Below are positions 1-4,996 of a stretch of DNA of 6,108 nucleotides, piece after piece; positions within the stretch are counted from its first letter, which is position 1; every line of letters starts with the position of its first letter. The stretch comes from TC-15 sp034437275 (GTDB lineage Bacteria > Chloroflexota > Anaerolineae > Aggregatilineales > Aggregatilineaceae), in the NCBI GenBank assembly GCA_034437275.1, contig DAOTUD010000148.1:1-6108 (forward strand), given 5' to 3'. A program made the translations under genes and the position numbers. The notes under the pieces were generated by a model. It was given only the letters and a program-made list of their open reading frames with translations, was not told where the DNA came from and made no database searches.

Positions 1-1
1 G

Positions 2-76
2 CCGCTGTGCAGTGATGTGTACCAGGTGCGCAACCTGGCCCAGCTTGCCGACGCTATCGACCGGATTCTGGCGTAG
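2..76 (+). CDS. Possible 3' end of an unidentified convergent gene (partial)
   Basis: An open frame enters from the left edge and ends at TAG (74-76), giving 24 residues ending in LAQLADAIDRILA. Most third codon positions are G or C, and the peptide has the look of an amphipathic C-terminal helix, so it may be the tail of a real plus-strand gene. It faintly resembles the last helix of acyl-carrier-type domains, but 24 residues are too few to assign a family. It overlaps the 3' end of the minus-strand kinase remnant (stop at 54-56) tail to tail. It may equally be a chance open frame. Confidence 0.35.
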   Translation, partial: PLCSDVYQVRNLAQLADAIDRILA

Positions 77-223
77 TTGGGACCAGCGGCAGGATGATGG
101 AGAAGGTGCTGCCCTTGCCGAGGGTGCCGGTATTGTTGAGGATTGTCTGGCACATGGCCTGCTGCTGTTGGTGATGCAGCCGTGCCTGCTGGATCGTGAG
201 GGCGGCCTGATCGGCGAAAGTCT

Positions 224-661
224 CTAGCGTGCGGATGTGTGACGGGGTGGGGGCTCACAGGGTAGGTTTTTAACCAATGGCGGTTTTGAAGGGCGGTGCA
301 TTGGCCTCCCCAGCCCCTCTCCATAGGGCGCGCCAGCGCCCGTCTCGGATGGAGCGAGGAGAGCGGGAGGGGGTGAGGCCAACCCATTGAGAACCCGAAT
401 TACAATTAAAAACCTACCCTTGAAAGAGGGTGGGGGCTGTTCATCGGCGGGCAGGTCAGCTACCAGCCAGCCGAATTTCTGGTCGCCAACTTGCAAGGGG
501 AATGCGAGCGCATCATCTGCTTGCTGGTCGGTGTCCGGGGTAGTGGGCGCGGCGTTGTCTTGCAGCACCAGGGGAGCTGTCCCCCAGTTGTGAGCCTGGA
601 TGACCTGGATGGTACGGTCCAGGATGGCCTGCAATTCTGAAGCACTGGATGCGGTGCCCAT
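224..661 (-). CDS. Surviving 145-codon open frame: truncated GAF domain fused to element read-through
   Basis: This is the open frame a gene caller would report at the end of the operon. It starts at ATG (659-661), 12 nt after the stop of the SpoIIE-type phosphatase gene, with only a weak ribosome site (AGGGGA overlapping that stop). Residues 8-72 look like the start and middle of a GAF ligand-binding domain, though the usual central stretch between residues 35 and 50 is very short. From residue 81 to about 134 the frame is the translated palindromic element, giving a basic, proline-rich sequence without a recognisable fold. The last 11 residues come from the flanking direct repeat read out of frame. 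I doubt the product is functional: it lacks the final GAF helix and any output domain. It may still be translated at a low level. Confidence 0.45.
   Translation of the reverse strand: MGTASSASELQAILDRTIQVIQAHNWGTAPLVLQDNAAPTTPDTDQQADDALAFPLQVGDQKFGWLVADLPADEQPPPSFKGRFLIVIRVLNGLASPPPALLAPSETGAGAPYGEGLGRPMHRPSKPPLVKNLPCEPPPRHTSAR
245..255. repeat. 11-bp direct repeat, left copy (GGGTGGGGGCT)
   Basis: Identical to 428-438. It lies 3 bp outside the left end of the 162-bp palindromic element. The pair could be a target-site duplication, although the spacing to the element differs on the two sides (3 and 7 bp). Deleting this copy together with the element restores the GAF reading frame, so this is the better candidate for the added copy. 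Confidence 0.55.
259..420. repeat. 162-bp palindromic element with 15-bp perfect terminal inverted repeats (MITE-like)
   Basis: The ends are exact inverted copies: AGGGTAGGTTTTTAA at 259-273 and TTAAAAACCTACCCT at 406-420. Further pairs nest inside: TTGGCCTC (301-308) with GAGGCCAA (375-382), CTCTCC (317-322) with GGAGAG (357-362), CCAT (321-324) with ATGG (349-352), and a central hairpin GGGCGC/GCGCCC (326-331/336-341) with a 4-nt loop. The whole element could fold into one long imperfect hairpin in either strand. It has no coding capacity of its own. The CCTCACCCC...CTCTCC phrasing resembles dispersed intergenic repeats I recall from Chloroflexota genomes. It sits inside a GAF coding region, which points to mobility. 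Length is 54 codons exactly, so by itself it does not shift frame. Confidence 0.75.
428..438. repeat. 11-bp direct repeat, right copy (GGGTGGGGGCT)
   Basis: Identical to 245-255. It lies 7 bp outside the right end of the palindromic element. On the minus strand it codes for QPPP in frame with the GAF N-terminal half, followed by SF, which fits the loop before the last GAF helix. It is therefore probably ancestral sequence. Confidence 0.55.
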
Positions 662-673
662 GCGTTCGGTCCC

Positions 674-2368
674 CTATTGGCGCTTGGTAAGCACTAATGT
701 CGCGTCGTCGAACAGGCTTTCATCACCCGAAAAATCGGTTATCGCCTCCAGCACCAGGGACGCGATTTCCTGGGCTGGACGGGCGGCGTGCTGGCGAATC
801 AGGTCTTCGAGCCGCTGCTCGCCGAATTCTTCTTCCTGGCTGTTGATCACCTCGGTGATGCCATCCGTGTATAGGGTCAGAATATCACCCGCGTCGAGCT
901 GGATGTGTTCCAGCACAAACTCGGCTTGCTTGAAGATGCCGATGGCGACGCCCGAAGCGTCGAAGTATTCACACTGCTGGGTCGCCGCACGGTATACCAG
1001 GGCCGGATTGTGCCCCCCCGACGCAAAGTCCAGCGCCCCGGTATCCAGGTTGATATAACCGACAAACGTGGTGGCAAACATGCGCGAACGTTGTTCGCTG
1101 ATGAGCATCTCGTTGGCGCGCCGCACGACATCATCGGGGGGCAGGGACATGCTCATGCTGAAGCGCAGCATAGTGACGCTGAGCGCCATGAACAGCGCGG
1201 CTGGAATCCCCTTGCCAGACACATCGGCAATCGTTACCGCTAGCCGCCCATCCCCCAGCTTGTAAAAATCGTAGAAGTCGCCGGCCACGTTGCGGATCGG
1301 CTGCCACACTGCCGCGATATCCCAGCCGTCATGCTGCGGAATTTCGTCCGGCAGAAAGCTGGCCTGGATCGAATAGGCGGTTTTCAGTTCCTGGTTGAGC
1401 AGTTGCTGCTGGATTTCTTGCTGGTACAGCCGGGCGTTTTCGATGCTGATCGCGGCCTGCGACGTCATCGCGGTGAGGAGGCGCTCGTCCCGCCAGGTGA
1501 AGGGGCCTTCACGCTTGTTGAGCAGTTGCACGACGCCGATGATCTTGTGCTGTGGGTTGAACATCGGCGCGGTGAGTATCGACCGCGTGCGGAAGCCGGT
1601 CGCCTGGTCGAATTTGGGATTGAAACGCGGATCGTTGTAGGCATCGGGGATGTTCAGGATTTGGCCGGTTTCGGCGACATGCCCCGCGATGCCCTCCCCG
1701 ATCTTGAGCCGAATCTCTGACAGTGGCCCGACATCTTCCAGCAGCACGCGCGACCACAGTTCGCCAGCTTGCTCGTCGATGAGGTAGAGCGTGCCGCGTT
1801 CCGCGTTAATCGTGGCGACCAGTTTGTTGAGAATGAGATTGAGCAGATCGTCCAGGTCGATGTTGGACGTCATCACCTCGCTGATGGTGCGCATGGCGTT
1901 TAGTTCTTGCATAGCGCTGGGCGGGCGTAGATTGGCGCTGGCACGCTCGATGCGCTTGTAGAGGATGAGGGTGCTGGGCTGGCCGGTTTGGGTGGCGATA
2001 TCGCGCTCGACCTCGTCCATCAGCGTGTGGATGAAGTGCAGCCCCATGCCGCCCTTGATCCGCGCTTCGACCGGGGCGTTGATGTCAAACGGTTTTACGT
2101 CCGCCGGGTTGAGCGGCACGCCCCAGTCGGTCAGGCTGATGCGGATGCGGTCATTGAGTTTGGTGGCATTCAGCAAGATATCACCATGCCAAGCGTCACC
2201 ATAAGCATGGTTGATGATGTTGGTGGCGGCCTCCTCGATGGCTAACTCAAGGTCGAACAACACTCTGCTGCTGAGTGACAGGCGGTGTGCGATGCCGTGT
2301 ACAAAATGCGAGATAATCCGCAGGTTTTCGTGTTTGGCTTCGACCCGCAGTTCGCCGATAAATGTCAT
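674..2368 (-). CDS. HATPase-GAF-PP2C protein: SpoIIE/RsbU-type serine phosphatase with N-terminal anti-sigma-kinase-like domain
   Basis: This 564-residue cytoplasmic protein has three domains. Residues ~1-140 are an RsbW/SpoIIAB-like ATPase: N box EEAATNIINHAY (E45-E46, N50), G1 box LTDWG (D81, G83) and G2 box GGMGLHF (106-112) are intact. Residues ~160-315 are a GAF sensor domain ending AAISIENARLY. After a helical linker, ~345-564 is a PP2C-type phosphatase with the metal-binding positions present: AGDFYDFY (D364, D367), IADVSGKG (D382), YTDG (D502) and FDDATLV (D555). Family knowledge says PP2C domains of this type remove phosphate from STAS antagonists, while RsbW-like domains phosphorylate them. 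The natural substrate is the STAS protein encoded just upstream, so the protein may run both halves of a partner switch under GAF control. The ATG is supported by AAGGAA 8 nt upstream. The ligand of the GAF domain cannot be told. Confidence 0.93.
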   Translation of the reverse strand: MTFIGELRVEAKHENLRIISHFVHGIAHRLSLSSRVLFDLELAIEEAATNIINHAYGDAWHGDILLNATKLNDRIRISLTDWGVPLNPADVKPFDINAPVEARIKGGMGLHFIHTLMDEVERDIATQTGQPSTLILYKRIERASANLRPPSAMQELNAMRTISEVMTSNIDLDDLLNLILNKLVATINAERGTLYLIDEQAGELWSRVLLEDVGPLSEIRLKIGEGIAGHVAETGQILNIPDAYNDPRFNPKFDQATGFRTRSILTAPMFNPQHKIIGVVQLLNKREGPFTWRDERLLTAMTSQAAISIENARLYQQEIQQQLLNQELKTAYSIQASFLPDEIPQHDGWDIAAVWQPIRNVAGDFYDFYKLGDGRLAVTIADVSGKGIPAALFMALSVTMLRFSMSMSLPPDDVVRRANEMLISEQRSRMFATTFVGYINLDTGALDFASGGHNPALVYRAATQQCEYFDASGVAIGIFKQAEFVLEHIQLDAGDILTLYTDGITEVINSQEEEFGEQRLEDLIRQHAARPAQEIASLVLEAITDFSGDESLFDDATLVLTKRQ

Positions 2369-2393
2369 GAATTGTTTTCCTTGGCCATACGCA

Positions 2394-2422
2394 AACAGCC
2401 CCCTGCCCCACAGGGGGCTATT
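2394..2422 (-). promoter_or_regulatory. Intercistronic GC hairpin between the STAS and phosphatase genes
   Basis: In the 84-nt gap the minus-strand RNA contains AGCCCCCUG (2419-2411), a UGGGG loop, and CAGGGGGCU (2405-2397). This is a perfect 9-bp stem that extends to 12 pairs with a U-G wobble and two A-U pairs. It is followed only by GUUUGCG, so it is a poor intrinsic terminator. It ends 25 nt before the phosphatase ATG. Likely roles are partial attenuation, or 3' protection of the STAS message, so that antagonist outnumbers phosphatase. The structure is seen; the role is inferred. Confidence 0.6.
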
Positions 2423-2452
2423 GTCCTTGTTGTGCTGCGTTGGTGCTGATGC

Positions 2453-2785
2453 CTAAAAATCGGCCAGTGCGTCGTCGATGGTTGGGTAGGTGGTGAAGAA
2501 TTTGTCGAACCCGATGATCTTGAATACACGGGCTACCTTCGAACTCAGATTCACCAGCCGGAGATCGCCGCCGTTTTCGCGGGCCTGGGTCAGAATATCG
2601 GCCAGGGTACGCAGTCCGGCGCTGTTGATATAGCTTACCTGCGACATTTCGAGTACGATCTTATAGTTCCCCTCAGATATCGCGGTTTGTAGCGCCAGGT
2701 CCAGGTCAATCGCACCTTCACTGTCGACCCGATCCTCTAGCGTGAAAATCGTAACCCCGTTTTCCTCACGCTCTTTGATCTTCAT
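2453..2785 (-). CDS. STAS-domain anti-sigma-factor antagonist (SpoIIAA/RsbV-like)
   Basis: The 110-residue product is a single STAS domain of the usual length. The phosphoacceptor loop reads VSYINSAGLRTL (residues 50-61). Ser55 lies where SpoIIAA and RsbV carry the regulated serine, with Asn54 in place of the more common Asp. In that family the unphosphorylated protein binds an anti-sigma kinase and frees a sigma factor or other client; phosphorylation by the kinase ends this, and a SpoIIE/RsbU phosphatase reverses it. The next gene encodes a protein with both a kinase-like and a PP2C domain, which supports this role. The ATG at 2785 has a strong GGAGGAG site 8 nt upstream, and a TATAAT box about 65 nt upstream suggests its own promoter. 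No sigma factor lies in the window, so the final client is unknown and need not be a sigma factor. Confidence 0.92.
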   Translation of the reverse strand: MKIKEREENGVTIFTLEDRVDSEGAIDLDLALQTAISEGNYKIVLEMSQVSYINSAGLRTLADILTQARENGGDLRLVNLSSKVARVFKIIGFDKFFTTYPTIDDALADF

Positions 2786-2793
2786 GCTGTTCG

Positions 2794-2800
2794 CTCCTCC
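2794..2800 (-). promoter_or_regulatory. Strong ribosome binding site of the STAS gene
   Basis: The minus strand reads GGAGGAG, 8 nt before the ATG at 2785. It is the best Shine-Dalgarno match in the window and much stronger than those of the phosphatase (AAGGAA) or the remnant gene after it. This fits a need for more antagonist than phosphatase, and it fixes the start. Confidence 0.7.
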
Positions 2801-2851
2801 GATTCAGTTCCCAATAGCCAGGTGGGAGAATCCCCGACGGCTCCCTTTTCC

Positions 2852-2880
2852 ATTATATGTCTTTTGGGGCCTGGAAGGAA
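2852..2880 (-). promoter_or_regulatory. Candidate sigma-70-type promoter of the STAS-phosphatase unit
   Basis: On the minus strand there is a perfect -10 box TATAAT (2857-2852). With 17-nt spacing the -35 position holds TTCCTT (2880-2875), which is poor, and there is no TGn extension. The box lies in an AT-rich patch just after the ABC gene stop (2884-2886) in otherwise GC-rich sequence. Transcription would start near 2845, leaving a leader of about 60 nt. The weak -35 hints at a need for an activator or another sigma factor. Confidence 0.45.
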
Positions 2881-2883
2881 ACA

Positions 2884-3681
2884 TTATTCGGTCGAGCCGA
2901 TTGCCTCACGTTCCTGCGTGCTGCGGACTGCGCGGCGTTCCTGCGTGCGCAGTTTGGCGGTGCGCAGTTCTTGCGTGCGCCGCCGGGCCGCCGCCTCCAG
3001 CGTGGTCGCCTCGAGCAGGCCATCGGTGATCATCATCATCTTGGGCACATCATGGACGACCTCGCGGTCATGGGTGACGACCAGGACGGTTCGTCCGTTA
3101 TCGTTCAATTCCCGGAAAATATCGAAGACGTTCTCGGCACTCATGCGATCCAGGTTGCCGGTGGGTTCGTCGCCGATCAGCAGCGGCGGATCGTTGGCCA
3201 GGGCACGGGCAATGGCGACACGCTGCTGCTGCCCGCCAGAGAGCATATCCGGTGTTTTGTTGGCCTGATCCGCGATGCCCAACCGGTCCAGTAGTTCCAT
3301 GGCCCGGTCGCGTCGCTCGTTGGGTTCGTGTACGTCGCAAAAATCCATCGGGACCATCACATTTTCGGCGACCGTCAGAGTCGGCAGCAGTTGGAAGAAC
3401 TGGAAGATAATGCCAATGTTGCGCCCACGCCACCGGGTAAGCTGGCGCTGCCGGGTATTGACGACGTCCACGCCATCGACCAGCACCATGCCAGCGGTCG
3501 GCGCGTCAATGCCGGTGACCATATTCAGGAAGGTGGTTTTACCGCTGCCCGAGGGGCCAAACAGCGCGACAAAATCGCCTTTCTCGATGTCCAGGTCAAT
3601 GCCACGCAGCACGTTGAGCGGTCCGGCAGGGGTGACGAAGGTTTTCGCCAAGTCTCGAATCTTGATAAATGGCTCGGCCAT
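2884..3681 (-). CDS. ABC transporter ATP-binding protein, MacB/LolD type, with repeat-bearing C-terminal tail
   Basis: The 265-residue ATPase has Walker A GPSGSGKTT (42-50), Q-loop Gln94 in FQFFQLLP, signature LSGGQQQRVAIARA (147-160), Walker B LLIGDEP (167-173), D-loop GNLD (175-178) and H-loop His204. The pattern FQFFQLLPTLTVAENVMVP is typical of the MacB/LolD/FtsE group, which drives FtsX-like permeases in export or mechanotransmission and does not usually import solutes. The core ends near residue 224; a further ~40 charged residues form an imperfect tandem repeat of RTQE-type units, which most relatives of 220-235 residues lack. No permease gene adjoins it in the window: upstream is the SGNH gene (78 nt away) and downstream the STAS gene. 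GAGGAG lies 9 nt before the ATG at 3681. The transported substrate cannot be inferred. Confidence 0.92.
   Translation of the reverse strand: MAEPFIKIRDLAKTFVTPAGPLNVLRGIDLDIEKGDFVALFGPSGSGKTTFLNMVTGIDAPTAGMVLVDGVDVVNTRQRQLTRWRGRNIGIIFQFFQLLPTLTVAENVMVPMDFCDVHEPNERRDRAMELLDRLGIADQANKTPDMLSGGQQQRVAIARALANDPPLLIGDEPTGNLDRMSAENVFDIFRELNDNGRTVLVVTHDREVVHDVPKMMMITDGLLEATTLEAAARRRTQELRTAKLRTQERRAVRSTQEREAIGSTE
2887..2979 (-). repeat. Tandem repeat coding the C-terminal tail of the ABC ATPase
   Basis: Residues 235-265 fall into three units plus a stub: RTQELRTAKL, RTQERRAVR, STQEREAIG, STE. The DNA shows the same periodicity, with GTTCCTGCGTG on the plus strand at 2910-2920 and 2937-2947 and GTTCTTGCGTG at 2967-2977, spaced 27 and 30 nt. 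This indicates growth by in-frame duplication. The peptide is highly charged and probably helical. Confidence 0.7.
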
Positions 3682-3759
3682 CAGTCTTTTCTCCTCAATC
3701 GCAGGTAAGCATAAAGCAGATGTTATGGATTGGTGCCCCGAAAGCCAAATGAGAATCGG

Positions 3760-4983
3760 CTAAGAAGGATCATCTGCTCTCGCCAGGGCACCGTGATCCG
3801 CCATCTGTAATATTGCTACGCCCAGACGCGCGCTAAGTTGCGCCGAACAGGTCGGCGTCAGGTGAACGGGGGTATCGGTGAAGCATTCGACGGTGGGGAT
3901 CGTCCCTTCTTGCGGAACCGCCGTCGCCAGGTCACGATACGGCCAGCCGTTGGCGGCGCTGCAGATGTGCAGCAGCGCGCGATAGGCATCGTAGGCCCAC
4001 TGCGAATAGAAGCTGTTATAGCGGATATCGCTGTTTTTCCCGTCGCTGAAGAACATCGGTTCGTTGACCAGCAGCACCGGGGTGTCCCCTGTTCGAGCGA
4101 TGCCCGCTGCCAGCACATCCAGCGCCAGCACGTCGGCAAATTGTAGGTCGTCGCCGAACAGGTCCGGCGCGTAGCCGTGCCAGGTGTCGTCCGGCTCCAG
4201 GTCGACGGGCCGCAGCGGGTAATCGTCGGGATAGGCCTGGTCGATGCCGGTGATGGCCCAGGGCACGCCGTAGAATTGCAAGCGCAGCATGTTGGCCAGG
4301 GCACGCCGCCGCCCGATGATCGTTTTGTCCTGGATGTCCAGTTCGACAAAGCGCTCGTCGTCCGGGTCCAGGCTGTCGAGCGCGTAACGGTCGATCAGGT
4401 CGCGCATCCGGTCGGGATTGTGCTGCACGATGGGTGATGCGAGCTGCTGCTGCACGTCGAACGACTTGAGCGTGAACAGCCACACCACCAGGTCGGGATC
4501 GTAGCGCATGGCGTAATCGAGCAGCAGCAGGTCTTTGGTGAGCGACATGGTGGGGTAACCGATGTTGTACGCGCGCACGCGCTTTCCGTTGGCGGTCTGG
4601 AGGTTGGCGGCGTTGATCTGCGCGGCGAGCGTGTCCTCTAACTCCAGCAAAAAGCCCCACACCGACGAATCGCCGACGAGCAGCACGCGATATTCGTCGC
4701 CGGCTTTGTCCGCGTCGTCGATACGCTGTGATGCAAACATCGCCTCAAGCTGGAACAGGCTGATGTTGTACGATTCGCTGGCGTTTTCGCCGTAAGGAAG
4801 CCGCTGGCGGCCTTCGAACAGCACGTTGTAGGCCGAAAGCTGGCCCAGCGCAGGCAATGGGTGGAGCAGCACGAACAACAGGTTAAACGCCACAAACAGC
4901 AGCGCGGTTTTGATGATCACGTTCCGGATGAAGCGCCAGTTAAACAGTGTGTCTGGGTCGTAGAGCCATTGCCAGGTTTTCAT
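3760..4983 (-). CDS. Membrane-anchored SGNH-hydrolase-like protein, probable partner of the MBOAT acyltransferase
   Basis: The 407-residue product has one N-terminal membrane segment (about 21-41, IIKTALLFVAFNLLFVLL), which should place the rest outside the membrane. An SGNH-like fold is suggested by VLLVGDSSVWGF (100-111; nucleophile candidate Ser106 in GDS), YNIGYPTMS (139-147) in the block II position with Gly142, YDPDLVVWLFTLKSF (161-175) as the following strand, and a C-terminal TDTPVHLTP in which His374 would be the catalytic histidine. The acid is four residues before it (Asp370), where the common form is DxxH, so the site may be atypical. Length and layout match AlgJ or DltD-like helpers encoded beside MBOAT proteins. 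The gene starts 13 nt after the MBOAT stop, so the two are surely co-transcribed. The predicted role is the final transfer or removal of an acyl group on an extracellular glycan; the glycan is unknown. Cys331, Cys367 and Cys379 could form a disulfide. Confidence 0.75.
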   Translation of the reverse strand: MKTWQWLYDPDTLFNWRFIRNVIIKTALLFVAFNLLFVLLHPLPALGQLSAYNVLFEGRQRLPYGENASESYNISLFQLEAMFASQRIDDADKAGDEYRVLLVGDSSVWGFLLELEDTLAAQINAANLQTANGKRVRAYNIGYPTMSLTKDLLLLDYAMRYDPDLVVWLFTLKSFDVQQQLASPIVQHNPDRMRDLIDRYALDSLDPDDERFVELDIQDKTIIGRRRALANMLRLQFYGVPWAITGIDQAYPDDYPLRPVDLEPDDTWHGYAPDLFGDDLQFADVLALDVLAAGIARTGDTPVLLVNEPMFFSDGKNSDIRYNSFYSQWAYDAYRALLHICSAANGWPYRDLATAVPQEGTIPTVECFTDTPVHLTPTCSAQLSARLGVAILQMADHGALARADDPS

Positions 4984-4996
4984 GAGTTACATCCAA

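Larger units (their letters stand above)
54..661 (-). pseudogene. Decayed GAF-domain sensor histidine kinase, with an inserted palindromic element and the kinase core deleted
   Basis: Reading leftward from the ATG at 661, residues 1-80 are the first part of a compact GAF domain, including ALAFPLQVGDQKFGWLVAD, the usual penultimate strands. The frame then enters a palindromic element (420-259). After it, in a different frame (about 241-54), the GAF domain resumes with HIRTLETFADQAALTIQQARL, the classical last helix. About 14 residues later comes GTLGKGSTFSIILPL, which matches the C-terminal end of histidine-kinase HATPase domains, followed by TAG at 54-56. The dimerisation/phosphoacceptor helices and the ATP-binding N, G1 and G2 boxes are absent, so some 200 residues are missing compared with a normal kinase. 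The start lies 12 nt after the phosphatase stop, so the intact ancestor was probably co-transcribed with it and may have belonged to the same signalling unit. Family assignment rests on visible motifs; the order of insertion and deletion is inferred. Confidence 0.75.

Noticed and set aside
12..227. 71-codon plus-strand frame at the left end
   Set aside because: It is the antisense of the GAF helix and kinase tail (54-241), which are recognisable on the minus strand.
259..420. The palindromic element as an intrinsic terminator of the operon
   Set aside because: The stems are strong but neither strand has a U run right after the central or outer stem, and the element interrupts a coding sequence and does not follow one.
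1331..1720. 129-codon plus-strand open frame opposite the phosphatase gene
   Set aside because: It is antisense to the well-defined GAF region and has no motif or ribosome site of note.
2453..2785. STAS protein as an MlaB homologue of an Mla-type lipid transporter
   Set aside because: The neighbouring ATPase is MacB/LolD-like, there is no MlaE or MlaD gene in view, and the STAS gene is coupled to a SpoIIE-type phosphatase.
2824..2845. GGGAG...CTCCC inverted repeat in the leader of the STAS gene, as a riboswitch or attenuator
   Set aside because: Only a 5-bp stem with a 12-nt loop and a competing short hairpin; no known riboswitch pattern seen.
3682..3759. Possible promoter for the ABC gene in the 78-nt gap
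   Set aside because: TATGCT and CATAAC strings exist on the minus strand but neither has a fair -35 at 16-18 nt; only the GAGGAG ribosome site is convincing.
4016..4660. 214-codon minus-strand frame overlapping the SGNH-like gene
   Set aside because: Arg/Ala/Pro/His-rich out-of-frame reading; the overlapping 407-residue frame carries the GDS motif, membrane segment and good spacing to the MBOAT gene.
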